A DNA stretch of 64,000 nucleotides, from contig NC_092257.1 of the NCBI RefSeq assembly GCF_036320965.1, positions 21,512,913-21,576,912 on the forward strand, read 5' to 3'. A program made the translations under genes and the position numbers. This document shows, piece after piece, positions 1 through 10,026 of the stretch (positions within the stretch are counted from its first letter, which is position 1; each line of letters opens with the position of its first letter). The notes beneath the pieces were generated by a model. The model searched no databases. It was not told the DNA's origin and was given only the letters and a program-made list of their open reading frames with translations. Source of the DNA: Panulirus ornatus. Its lineage: Eukaryota; Arthropoda; Malacostraca; Decapoda; Palinuridae.

Positions 1-65
<65 letters not shown>

Positions 66-72
66 CATCATT

Positions 73-119
<47 letters not shown>

Positions 120-133
120 CATTATTATTATTA

Positions 134-164
<31 letters not shown>

Positions 165-171
165 CATCATT

Positions 172-230
<59 letters not shown>

Positions 231-264
231 CATCATTGTTATTATCATTATTATCATTATTATC
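1..264. repeat. (ATT)n microsatellite, interrupted by ATC
   Basis: Nearly pure ATT trinucleotide tract with scattered ATC and two TTTTTG interruptions. It touches the left window edge, so its full length is unknown. It directly abuts the 5' end of a short retroelement at 264. The leucine-rich open frame across it is an artefact of TTA codons. Confidence 0.97.
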
Positions 265-494
265 GGGGAGAAAGAATACTTCCCACGTATTCCCTGCGTG
301 TCGTAGAAGGCGACTAAAAGGGAAGGGAGCGGGGGGCTGGAAATCCTCCCCTCTCGTTTTTTTTTTTTCCAAAAGAAGGAACAGAGGAGAGGTCCAGGTG
401 AGGATATTCCCTCAAAGGCCCAGTCCTCTGTTCTTAACGCTACCTCGCTATTGCGGGAAATAGCGAGTAGTATGAAAAAAAAAAAAAAAAAAAA
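264..494 (+). mobile_element. Short non-autonomous retroelement (S element), copy 1
   Basis: A ~215-bp element ending in a poly(A) run (475-494). It starts with GGGAGAAAGAATACTTCCC, contains GTGTCGTAGAAGGCGAC, then a T-rich stretch, then CCCAGTCCTCTGTTCTTAACG and the tail CTACCTCGCTATTGCGGG. Further copies or fragments lie near 15036, 25503, 32945, 54121, 57037 and 59156. The 5' two thirds align with the leader of the RTE-like LINE at 19130-19268 (reverse complement), and the last ~35 bp align with that LINE's 3' terminus. I infer a non-autonomous partner mobilised by the LINE. It has no coding capacity. Confidence 0.8.
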
Positions 495-968
495 TCATTA
501 TTATCATCATTATAATAATTCATTTATCAGTAGTACGTCTTTGTCGTGTATCACCAGGGACGTGTCAGTCCCTGGGACTTGGGATAAGTCCCGGGACGGT
601 CTATGAAGGACGGCGGACGGGACCTCCCGCACATCAGGTGTTGAGGGTCCCTGGATGGTCTTCTCCTGCAGCCGGCAGTCCACTCCCCTTACCCCCACGC
701 ACCCCCCTCACCCCTTAAATTACCCACCTGGTCAAGGAGGACTGGGCGGGGAGGAGGTTGGGGAAGGGGGAGGGGAGGGGAAGAAGGGGGGGCTATTTCA
801 TGAAGGGAATTTTTGTCCTTGGCCACCGCTTGTCAGGGTGGGGGGGGAAGGGGGAAGGGGGAAGGGTTAGGTGTGGGAATTGACCATCAAACGGCCAGCG
901 GCCTTGGGGGGGAGGGGAGGGGAGGGGGAAGGATTGTGGGGTGGGATTGGATCGGGGGGTGGGGGGAG

Positions 969-970
<2 letters not shown>
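495..970. other. Unassigned sequence, becoming G-rich rightwards
   Basis: No gene recognised. Two adjacent perfect 7-bp stem hairpins occur at 554-575 (CCAGGGA/TCCCTGG) and 574-592 (GGGACTT/AAGTCCC). From 740 the top strand is strongly purine/G-rich with several G runs. Short open frames here look like composition artefacts. Confidence 0.6.

Positions 971-1010
<40 letters not shown>
971..1010. repeat. (GT)20 microsatellite
   Basis: Uninterrupted GT dinucleotide repeat, followed by a degenerate GTAT-type extension to about 1090. Confidence 0.97.
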
Positions 1011-1013
<3 letters not shown>

Positions 1014-1218
1014 AGAGAAGTGTATACGTATGAATGTATGGGGGAGGGGGGAATGTGTATATGGGGGGGAGGGGAACGTGTGTATGTTTAGTAGGGGGAG
1101 GGGGAGGGGTAGGGGGAGGGTGTATTTGTGAAGGGCATGTGTCTGTACGTCAGTGTGGAGAAGGTCTGTGTGGATGGGACTTAGAGGGGTGGGGGGAGAG
1201 CAGGGGTTTTGGTGTTCA

Positions 1219-1857
1219 TGGGTGGGGGAGGGTAGGGGAGTTGGCGTTAGTAGGTGGGGGAGGGTAGGGGAGTTGGCATTAGTGGGTGGGGGAGGAGGGG
1301 AGTTGGCGTTAGTAGGTGGGGGAGGGTAGGGGAGTTGGCGTTAGTAGGTGGGGGAGGGAGGGGAGTTGGCGTTAATGGGTGGGGGAGGGAGGGGGGTTGG
1401 CATTAGTGGGTGGGGGAGGGAGGGGAGTTGGCGTTAGTAGGTGGGGGAGGGAGGGGAGTTGGCGTTAATGGGTGGGGGAGGGAGGGGGGTTGGCGTTAGT
1501 GGGTGGGGGAGGGAGGGGAGTTGGCGTTAGTGGGTGGGGGAGGGAGGGGAGTTGGCGTTAGTAGGTGGGGGAGGGAGGGGAGTTGGCGTTAGTAGGTGGG
1601 GGAGGGAGGGGAGTTGGCGTTAATGGGTGGGGGAGGGAGGGGGGTTGGCGTTAGTGGGTGGGGGAGGGAGGGGGGTTGGCGTTAGTAGGTGGGGGAGGGT
1701 AGGGGAGTTGGCGTTAGTGGGTGGGGGAGGGAGGGGAGTCGGCGTTAGTGGGTGGGGGAGGGAGGGGAGTCGGCGTTAGTGGGTGGGGGAGGGAGGGGAG
1801 TCGGCGTTAGTGGGTGGGGGAGGGAGGGGAGTCGGCGTTAGTGGGTGGGGGAGGGAA
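1219..1857. repeat. 31-bp G-rich minisatellite, ~20 copies
   Basis: Tandem units of 31 bp (32 bp in a GGTAGGGG variant) with core GTTGGCGTTAGTGGGTGGG. Every unit carries several runs of three or more G, so the G-rich strand could form G-quadruplexes. Variant sites (TTGG/TCGG, GTAGG/GTGGG, GTTAATG) cluster: the last four units share TCGG. It is not the arthropod TTAGG telomere repeat. Confidence 0.95.
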
Positions 1858-1931
1858 GAATTTCCGCTAATTAGAATACTGGTAATATTCTGAGTAATTA
1901 ATCCATGTTCAGACGTTGGTAAGTCATGTTT

Positions 1932-2584
1932 AGAACAATAGAACTTCCAGAACAATAGAACATTCAGAACAGCAGAACATTCAGAACAATAGACCATTCA
2001 GAACAATAGAACATTCAGAACAATAGACCATACAGAACAATAGAACATTCAGAACAATAGACCATACAGAACAATAGAACATTCAGAACAATAGACCATA
2101 CAGAACAGCAGAACATTCAGAACAATAGACCATACAGAACAGCAGAACATTCAGAACAATAGACCAATTAGAACAGCAGAACATTCAGAACAATAGACCA
2201 TACAGAACAATAGAACATTCAGAACAGCAGAACATTCAGAACAATAGACCAATTAGAACAGCAGAACATTCAGAACAATAGACCATACAGAACAATAGAA
2301 CATTCAGAACAATAGACCATACAGAACAATAGAACATTCAGAACAGCAGAACATTCAGAACAATAGACCATTTAGAACAGCAGAACATTCAGAACAATAG
2401 ACCAATTAGAACAGCAGAACATTCAGAACAATAGACCATACAGAACAATAGAACATTCAGAACAGCAGAACATTCAGAACAATAGACCATACAGAACAAT
2501 AGAACATTTAGAACAGCAGAACATTCAGAACAATAGACCATTTAGAACAGCAGAACATTCAGAACAATAGACCATTCAGAACAC
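1932..2584. repeat. 17-bp AT-rich minisatellite, ~38 copies
   Basis: Units such as CAGAACAATAGACCATA, CAGAACAATAGAACATT and CAGAACAGCAGAACATT alternate, giving local 34-bp higher-order periodicity. No stable open frame runs through the array. Confidence 0.95.
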
Positions 2585-2754
2585 ATTGGTCGTCTAATAG
2601 ACAAATTGTGTCGATGATTCGGTACAAGAGTGGTCAAGACACCCCGTTTTCTGTGAGTGTTAATTCCTTTAGTATTTCCAGGAATCCTTCGTTCTTTTAA
2701 GAAAAACTTCAGCGACTCGCGTTTTCGTAAGAATCAACACCAGATTATTAGGAA
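2585..2754. other. Unassigned spacer between minisatellites
   Basis: About 170 bp of non-repetitive sequence; nothing recognised. Confidence 0.6.
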
Positions 2755-3246
2755 GTGTGGTCCGTGCCCCCGCCAGATGGTGGGTAGTGTGGTCCGTGCC
2801 CCCGCCAGATGGTGGGTAGTGTGGTCCGCGCCCCCGCCAGTTGGTGGGTAGTGTGGTCCGCGCCCCCGCCAGTTGGTGGGTAGTGTGGTCCGCGCCCCCG
2901 CCAGATGGTGGGTAGTGTGGTCCGCGCCCCCGCCAGATGGTGGGTAGTGTGGTCCGCGCCCCCGCCAGATGGTGGGTAGTGTGGTCCGCGCCCCCGCCAG
3001 ATGGTGGGTAGTGTGGTCCGCGCCCCCGCCAGTTGGTGGGTAGTGTGGTCCGCGCCCCCGCCAGATGGTGGGTAGTGTGGTCCGCGCCCCCGCCAGATGG
3101 TGGGTAGTGTGGTCCGCGCCCCCGCCAGATGGTGGGTAGTGTGGTCCGCGCCCCCGCCAGATGGTGGGTAGTGTGGTCCGCGCCCCCGCCAGATGGTGGG
3201 TAGTTTGGTCCACGCCCCCGCCAGATGGTGGGTAGTGTGGTCCGCT
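2755..3246. repeat. 32-bp GC-rich minisatellite, ~15 copies
   Basis: Units of 32 bp with core GTGTGGTCCGCGCCCCCGCC followed by AGATGGTGGGTA or AGTTGGTGGGTA. CpG-rich. With the 17-bp array to its right it lies under a 465-codon reverse-strand open frame (2734-4131) that I do not accept as a gene because it is made only of repeat units. Confidence 0.95.
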
Positions 3247-3342
3247 TAAAGACGCTGGGTCAGGGGATATTTTGGTCCACGAGAATGTCTGGTCCAAATG
3301 GTCCAGTCTGGTGTCGAGGACAGCCCGGTACATCGGGCGGTG

Positions 3343-3995
3343 TGGTCCAGAGGACGGCCTGGTCCAGAGGACGGAATGGACCAGAGGACGAAATGGACCA
3401 GAGGACGGAATGGACCAGAGGACGGCCTGGACCAGAGGACGGAATGGACCAGAGGACGGCCTGGTCCAGAGGACGGAATGGACCAGAGGACGGCCTGGAC
3501 CAGAGGACGGAATGGACCAGAGGACGGCCTGGACCAGAGGACGGAATGGACCAGAGGACGGCCTGGTCCAGAGGACGTAATGGACCAGAGGACGGAATGG
3601 ACCAGAGGACGGAATGGACCAGGGGACGGCCTGGTCCAGAGAACGGAATGGATCAGAGGACGACCTGGACCAGAGGACGGCCTGGACCAGAGGACGGAAT
3701 GGACCAGAGGACGGCCTGGACCAGAGGACGGAATGGACCAGAGGACGGCCTGGTCCAGAGGACGGAATGGACCAGAGGACGGCCTGGACCAGAGGACGGA
3801 ATGGACCAGAGGACGGCCTGGTCCAGAGGACGGAATGGACCAGAGAACGGCCTGGTCCAGAGGACGGCTTGGTCCAAAGGACAGAATGGACCAGAGGACG
3901 GCCTGGTCCAGAGGACAGCATGGTCCAGAGAACGGAATGGACCATGGGACGGCCTGGTCCAGAGGACGGAATGGACCAAGGGGACGGCCTGGTCC

Positions 3996-3997
<2 letters not shown>
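3343..3997. repeat. 17-bp minisatellite (GACCAGAGGACGGAATG), ~38 copies
   Basis: Two unit types, GACCAGAGGACGGAATG and GACCAGAGGACGGCCTG, alternate to give 34-bp higher-order structure. The unit lacks stop codons in most frames, so all three forward frames and one reverse frame are open for hundreds of codons. This is expected from composition and is not evidence for a gene. Its right end passes straight into (GA)n. Confidence 0.95.

Positions 3998-4058
<61 letters not shown>
3998..4058. repeat. (GA)n microsatellite
   Basis: Pure AG/GA dinucleotide tract grown at the right edge of the 17-bp minisatellite. Confidence 0.97.
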
Positions 4059-4060
<2 letters not shown>

Positions 4061-4140
4061 CGACAAGTTGAGGTGGTGTAAGTCATGTTAAGTCGTATAT
4101 ATCCCGGTGAGCCGATCATAATTATCATCATCTAGCCAAG

Positions 4141-4143
<3 letters not shown>

Positions 4144-4201
<58 letters not shown>

Positions 4202-4388
4202 GCCTCCTCCCCTCACCTCCCTCTCATCTCCCCCCTTCCCCCTCTCCTTTCCCCACCACCACCACAAAACCCCTCCTCCTCCCCCACCCACACCTCCTCC
4301 TCCTCCTCCTCCTCAACCATCTTCCTCTTCCCCACCAAACTCAGTCATCCGTTACCTCGACCACACCATCCAGCTACCAGCTCGACCA

Positions 4389-4429
<41 letters not shown>
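4144..4429. repeat. Two (CA)n tracts with a polypyrimidine spacer
   Basis: (CA)n at 4144-4197 and 4392-4429. The ~190 bp between them is almost all C and T on the top strand, including a (CTC)n run near 4290-4313; such tracts can form triplex DNA. Confidence 0.93.
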
Positions 4430-4434
<5 letters not shown>

Positions 4435-5307
4435 AGGGCTGTAAGTGCTACGTTTCAGTATATATCTACTCTACAGGGCTTCGAATCCCCTCCTGAAATC
4501 CAAAAGACAAGATGTAAAAGGCCCATAAAAACCTGGCTATCGTAATTTTGCACGCACCCCATTTTCTTCGGAAATATCAAGCTGTTCTTGAGCTTATAAT
4601 GCATTATGATCATTATGATCATTATGATCATTATGATCAATGATGCTTTAGTGAGTCAAGTGTTTCTATTGATTGTGAGTCGTGGATACAGTCCTTGTTC
4701 GGGACAGGTTCGATGCCAAACAGCTGGACGAACTAGCTATGATATAGTGCTTGTCACTTCGTAAAGGGAGTCGAACTACAGGCCTCCGCTAGTGTGTGTG
4801 GGGGAATGACCAGAGAGCCACAGATAACATCCCTAGTGACCAGCAACTGTTCGAAGTCACCGTCGAGAGACGTGGAGGAGGAGGAGGAGGACGCAGCAGC
4901 AGAGGAGAGTTGAGGTAGAGGGACGAGGTAGGTCATGCCTCACTGCTCCCTCGACCCACCTGCTTCAAAATTTAGGAAAGTCAAAGCAAAATCAAAAGGC
5001 GATCTGTCCCTGTATTTATCTTTCTCTCTTTCTCTTGTAGTACCAGATGGCCCCTGGCGGCGCCTCCTGCAGGAGAACGATGGACGAAGGTATAGAGGAA
5101 TTTGAAGTCTGGTGATCAGGAAGGAGGGCATTTTGGATGGGCCAGAACTCACCTAACTGGGAGGGATCAGACGGATGTCACATGCCTGATAGACCTCGTC
5201 TTAAACTCGAAGTACCGAGCGGGGTTCCTCTAGGTTCGGTGTTAGGGTCGCTCGCTGGTGTTCTTAGCGCCTCCGAGACGGACCTCAACTGTACTTGAAT
5301 ATGATTT
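4430..5307. other. Unassigned, single-copy-looking sequence
   Basis: No gene recognised. A small 9-bp tandem repeat (ATTATGATC, ~4 copies) lies at 4603-4640 and a (GGA)n run near 4878-4890. Short open frames show no recognisable domain. Exons of an unrecognised gene cannot be excluded. Confidence 0.5.
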
Positions 5308-5523
5308 GCGGAGGATGATTGAAGAGCGTTTCTAACAAGCTAGAAATGCACAGTCCATTTGCTTGGTGCTTACTCTCTCGTGGAAATGCATCAGAACTGC
5401 CACCCGGTGTGACAAGCGGAGGATGATGGAAGAGCATTTCTAGCAAGCTAAAAATGCACAGTCCATTTGCTTGGTGCTTACTCTCTCGTGGAAATGCATC
5501 AGAACTGCCACCCTGTGTGACAA
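5308..5523. repeat. 108-bp tandem duplication
   Basis: Two head-to-tail 108-bp copies (5308-5415 and 5416-5523) starting GCGGAGGATGATTGAAGAG and ending GTGTGACAA, with about eight differences. A short reverse-strand open frame contains a visible amino-acid duplication (DAFPRESKHQANGLCI twice), which follows from the DNA duplication because 108 is divisible by three. No known domain. Confidence 0.93.
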
Positions 5524-5986
5524 CAGATGGAAAACGTGGACGAGCAAATGTAGAGAGAAGGAAGAGAGGAGAACTTGGAGACAGAATCGATTTAACTGAT
5601 ACGTTAAGAGAAGGCAAGTTACGAGGGTCATCCCTACATAAGGCAGGTATGTGTTGACACAGGATCTAACATCATACTAAATATTTTCTTCGAAGTACTC
5701 GTAAGGAAAGCGAATAGTGTACACCTTCATCAGGGTCACAATCATCCATTCCACCCTTTCGCCGAGGAGACGGAGGTGTGTTCCATACTCCAGTTTAATA
5801 CCTACGTCCAGGCCAAGCTATGCATCACCTGTCCTTGTATTCTCACGTGCATAAAGACTTGTAGGAAAGATGGATCAGGGACGCATGAAGACTGGTGCTA
5901 CCAGGTATTAAAAGGGGGGACCAAGTGGGTCCTCACACTGGAGGAGACGTTGGCCAAGTCCGTCATCACAGGCTGCCATGATGGTG

Positions 5987-5988
<2 letters not shown>
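5524..5988. other. Unassigned sequence
   Basis: No recognisable gene. A 107-codon forward frame (5776-6099) runs into the adjacent (CA)n tract and has no recognisable domain. Confidence 0.5.
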
Positions 5989-6061
<73 letters not shown>

Positions 6062-6065
6062 ACAC
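5989..6065. repeat. (CA)n microsatellite
   Basis: CA repeat with two CATA interruptions. The cysteine/valine-rich reverse frames across it are artefacts. Confidence 0.97.
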
Positions 6066-7998
6066 GAGTACTTTTCCAACGTCTCTGTATGAATACTGAT
6101 ACACATGAATGAGCATACGTATGCATGGATGTATCCGAGTGTGTAAGTATCTATGTACTTTGGGTATAGGAACTGTTCCCCGAGGCACTGTACGCGTTTG
6201 TACCGCCATGTAGCTCTGTGGAGACCCCTTTCCACACATAGGAATCAGTGTAGACCATTAACTTCGCGTCCATGCAAGAGAGAGAGGTAAAGTTGAGATG
6301 GGTAGCGTTCTCTGGTCCACCCCATGGGATTGCTCTCTTAATTCCTAACATTTAGTCTTAGTTATCATTTATAGTTTATCTTTCTTTGTCTGTCTGTTTG
6401 AAGAAGAGTTGGTGATGGTGCTTGAAAACGTGTTGGTCTTTATTGGTCTATGGTGGTCTCTGCATAGAGGAACCCTCTTAGGCTGGTGGTCTGGTGTCTC
6501 TGATGTGCAGGACCATGTTTGTTGTATGGAGGAATATCTCTACCTCCCCCTCCTGCATCTAGCGTCCAGGAAGTGGAAGGTCGTGCTTGTCGCTGTCTTG
6601 TAAGTGGAGAATGGAACATGTCACCCGCTGGTGTGTTGTCTGTTAGACGAACTTAAAAGCTAGACGTGTTACTGTCTTTTGCGTGGCGAGAGTACAAGAC
6701 CTGTTACGCCTGATTGTGGTGGCGATGTTTCAAGGTTTCAGACTCTACAGCGCCTCTTGTGGTAGAGGAACTTGAGCGTCTCGTCTCTGTGTCTTGTTCA
6801 TAGTGTGCTCTTAAACAGAGATACTTGGTGTCTCGTCTCATCACTCTGTCCTTTAACGAAGATCCTTGTACACGTTACGTCTTTGTTTCCACCTGGATGA
6901 GAGCGAGTCTCCATCTTCCTTCGTCTTTGGTCTGTAACGAGAATGAATGTCCCCTCTCAACACAATTTTCAACTAAATTGAAAATAGCTTCACATGTTTT
7001 CTGTGGTCTATGTTGACAGACGTCCATGACATATAACGTACTCCATGTCCATTGTGTTGGCCGAGTTGGTCGTCCCTCGCTTCTCTTTCCCTCCCTCACA
7101 CACTCTCGCTCTTGAATCTCACATCTTCTGTGATCCTTCTTGATGATAGTCACGTGCAAGTTCGTCTGTAAAGATAGGGCGAGTGTTGGTACGTCCTAAG
7201 GAGCGAAGTAGGAGGAGGAGGTGGTGATGACGGGTGATGCTTGGCTGTGTGGAGCGGAGGCGGCCATGTTGTGTTGGCTGGCTGGTCGACCCGGGGCCCG
7301 CCCCCTGGGGTGGCTGGCTGGCTGGCCGCCGCCCCCCCTTCCCTTGCCCCCCTCCCCCCTCCATTTGCCCCAGGGGGGCCGCCATGGCACAGTGGGCCAG
7401 CCCACTGGTATGACAATACAGTGGACCCAAGTGCCTCTACACTCCCTGCACATAACCCAAGATGGATAAGGAGACTATCGCCCCGAGGCGGAGTGTTAAT
7501 AACTTGTCCCAGACGATGATTGGAGACCCGTCCTTCGCCACGGGTGAGGAGGAGGAGGAGGAGGAGGAGGTGGTGATCTTGTTTGTCTCGGCAGGAGTGG
7601 ACATGATGGAAGGGGAGGACCCACCTTTCCATCCCTCCCACTTTGAATAAGGAAAACCAGCTGTCGTCCACCTGTCGTCCCCCCACCCACATCTGTATCA
7701 AAATGGTACTGTTGTCTCTTACTATCGAGGAGGGAAGGAGGGAGGGAGATGAAGGGCGGCTGCTAGCCGGCATTTTGTGGCCAGCCTCCGCTGTGAGTTG
7801 GAAAGGTTGCTGGAGCATGAAGGAAGCCAGGGCGTCTCGTCCTCTGTAATTCGGGAGGCGGCCGCTGAGCGAGGGACCAGCTTGGCAAATGATTCAGGAA
7901 AAAAATGTCGTTGTTCTCATTAGCGTTAACGAATGGCATTTCGTGCGTGACCCTTAAATGTGGACAGTCAAACGATAGACTGTGACCTCGCAGCTCAG
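6066..7998. other. Unassigned, largely non-repetitive segment
   Basis: About 1.9 kb of the least repetitive sequence in the window. It contains a short (GGA)n run at 7546-7570 and a GC-rich patch at 7260-7400. Open frames of up to 222 codons on the minus strand (7150-7818) are proline- and serine-rich without a recognisable domain, and overlap frames in other registers. It could be intronic or intergenic; I cannot place an exon. Confidence 0.5.
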
Positions 7999-8129
7999 AC
8001 ACACACACACACACACACACACGTCTCTACCCTCCCCCTGCGGCGCTCGTCTCCTGCTGGCGTGGTGACCTGGGTCGGGGCGTCCTCATCCCCCTACTGA
8101 CGTAGTACCTGGTGGTACACTAGTTCAAC

Positions 8130-8212
<83 letters not shown>
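7999..8212. repeat. (AC)n and (GA)n microsatellites
   Basis: (AC)12 at 7999-8022 and a pure (GA)n at 8139-8212, separated by ~115 bp of unassigned sequence. Confidence 0.95.
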
Positions 8213-8215
<3 letters not shown>

Positions 8216-8368
8216 GGGCCTGACGCCCGGCCGGGATCACCTATGGAGGTACGAGGAAAGTAGACAGATCACAGGAGACGTAATGGTCCCTCCAGACGTC
8301 ATCTCTTGGACTCAGAACAGTGATAGGAACTGGGTAGGAAAGCTGAAGGACGTCTCTCCTCGTCAGGT

Positions 8369-8455
8369 GAGACACAGTGGCTCTCACCTGCCAGGGAGAG
8401 CTGCTCTCACCTGCCAGGGAGAGTGGCTCTCACCTGCCAGGGAGAGTTGCTTTCT
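8369..8455. repeat. 24-bp tandem repeat, ~3.5 copies
   Basis: Units of about 24 bp with core CTCTCACCTGCCAGGGAGAG. Each unit is partly self-complementary (CTCTC near the start, GAGAG near the end), so every repeat could form a short hairpin. Confidence 0.9.
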
Positions 8456-8712
8456 CGTACCAGGGTAGAAGACCTCCGAAGGGGGTCTGTCCCCTGTACA
8501 TGACCAACCTGTGTTTTTTACGCTGCCGGGCCATTACCTCTCCCTCCATCACTACAGACTCCCTCCTCCTACAGCCCCTGCGACGACGCCTCCTCCAGCC
8601 ACCTCCTCTTACTCTACCACCTCACTACACACCAAGTCTTCAGCCACATATCTCTGTGTGTCCGTGGCCCCAAGCTGTGCTCCCTGATACAGTAGCGCCT
8701 CCTACGATAACC

Positions 8713-8828
8713 CCACAAGATATCTTACGATACTCTCTCCCGATATCTTACGATAACCCCACAAGATATCTTACGATACTCTCTCCCGATATCTTACGAT
8801 ACTCTCTCACGATATCTTACGATACTAC
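8713..8828. repeat. ~22-bp repeat with GATATC core
   Basis: Repeats of CGATATCTTACGATACTCTC, two of them extended by ATAACCCCACAAGATATCTT, giving a compound higher-order arrangement. The palindromes GATATC and AAGATATCTT recur. Confidence 0.9.
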
Positions 8829-9112
8829 CGCACGACATCCCTCCTCCCACGATGCTTATGGTGACGCCCCTCGCCCTCTATGGCGTTACATTTTGGCCCT
8901 ACTGGGTCTGGCAGACCGAACCCCTCCTCCCGTGCCTCCTCCTCCTCCTGCTGGGGTGGTGGTGGGCGGGGCACGGGGCCTGGGACACGTCCTCCCTGGC
9001 TCCCACCTGGAAACACTCCCTGAGGGAGACCACAGGGCGAACACTCCCGCCAAACCTGTGGGAGAAGGAGAGCGGTCAAGTTAAATACTCTCGCTACACA
9101 AAAGATAAAATG

Positions 9113-9120
<8 letters not shown>
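8829..9120. other. Unassigned sequence
   Basis: No recognisable gene; overlapping open frames on both strands without domains. Confidence 0.45.
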
Positions 9121-9193
<73 letters not shown>

Positions 9194-9209
9194 TCATTTA
9201 TTATTGGCG

Positions 9210-9242
<33 letters not shown>
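9121..9242. repeat. (TA)n and (TG)n microsatellites
   Basis: (TA)n at 9121-9193 and (TG)n at 9212-9242. This is one of only two long (TA)n tracts here with no retroelement border next to it. Confidence 0.95.
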
Positions 9243-9244
<2 letters not shown>

Positions 9245-9305
9245 GTCCCCAGCACCAAGATGCCAAATTGTCTGGCTTCCTGCCGGGGCTCTCACTCTCC
9301 TCGCC

Positions 9306-9308
<3 letters not shown>

Positions 9309-9361
<53 letters not shown>
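9309..9361. repeat. (CT)n microsatellite
   Basis: Pure CT tract directly left of a CpG-rich palindromic segment. Confidence 0.97.
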
Positions 9362-9364
<3 letters not shown>

Positions 9365-9386
9365 TCTAGGCACCAGCACCAGGGAG

Positions 9387-9412
9387 GGCGGCGGGCGCCG
9401 GCGCCCGCCGCC
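9387..9412. repeat. Perfect 26-bp GC palindrome
   Basis: A self-complementary sequence with centre GGGCGCCGGCGCCC flanked by GGCGGC/GCCGCC. It is all G and C, so it could extrude a very stable cruciform or act as a GC-rich binding region. No gene is identified next to it. Confidence 0.9.
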
Positions 9413-9501
9413 AGCGGCCCCACCCTCCTGCCTGCCGGAGTGCCTGGCCCTTGCCCAGAAGAGGGAGGGAGGGAAGTCGGCAGGCAGGAGAGGGTGGCTG
9501 T

Positions 9502-9543
9502 AGGAGGCCTACCACGGCACCCCTACCCCGTGGTAGGCCTCCT
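9502..9543. repeat. 16-bp perfect hairpin, 10-nt loop
   Basis: Left arm AGGAGGCCTACCACGG (9502-9517) and right arm CCGTGGTAGGCCTCCT (9528-9543) are exactly complementary around a 10-nt loop. No U-run follows, so a simple terminator is unlikely. It could be a foldback remnant or a structured RNA element; function unknown. Confidence 0.88.
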
Positions 9544-9785
9544 CCCGCGGCGCTCGGCCTCAAGACTCGGACGCGACTAGATTTCACGCGCCATCATTGA
9601 ATTTCAGTACGGCTGTTGCTGCCTGCGAGGTTAATATCACAGGCCAAGATTTATGACCCATAAATCATGGGCGACGGACAATCACCCGTGGGTCGTGAGC
9701 ACCCACCTAGCCCCCTACCCTCTAACTCACTCACTCCCTCCTCCTCCTCCTGCTGCTCCTTGCCTCCCTTTCCACTCCCACCTCC

Positions 9786-9794
<9 letters not shown>
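9544..9794. other. Unassigned sequence
   Basis: Non-repetitive, no gene recognised. Contains a small palindrome around CCATAAATCATGG near 9657. Confidence 0.45.

Positions 9795-9873
<79 letters not shown>
9795..9873. repeat. (CT)n microsatellite
   Basis: Pure CT tract of about 79 bp. Confidence 0.97.
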
Positions 9874-9876
<3 letters not shown>

Positions 9877-10002
9877 GCTCTAACCTCCCACCACCCCACA
9901 CACACACCCACACCTCCCCACTTTTACTTACCTCCCTCACATCCCCCCACCACCAGACCGTCGTCCTCAGCTCGTCTTCCGTTCATCAATGTCTGCCACC
10001 CG

Positions 10003-10026
10003 ACACACACACACACACACACACAC
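10003..10026. repeat. (AC)n microsatellite at LINE 3' border
   Basis: Short AC tract touching the truncated 3' terminus of the LINE copy that follows. Confidence 0.95.

Noticed and set aside
74..463. Leucine-rich 129-codon frame that could mimic a signal peptide or membrane protein
   Set aside because: It is translation of (ATT)n followed by a short retroelement.
1219..1857. Telomere-like TTAG repeats
   Set aside because: TTAGTGGG occurs once per 31-bp unit; there is no TTAGG array.
2734..4131. 465-codon reverse-strand open frame and several forward frames
   Set aside because: It spans a 32-bp and a 17-bp minisatellite and a (GA)n tract; the repeat units lack stops in most frames. No domain, and competing frames on the other strand are equally open.
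7150..7818. 222-codon reverse frame
   Set aside because: Proline/serine/leucine-rich from GC-biased sequence and a (GGA)n run, with overlapping frames in other registers; no domain recognised.
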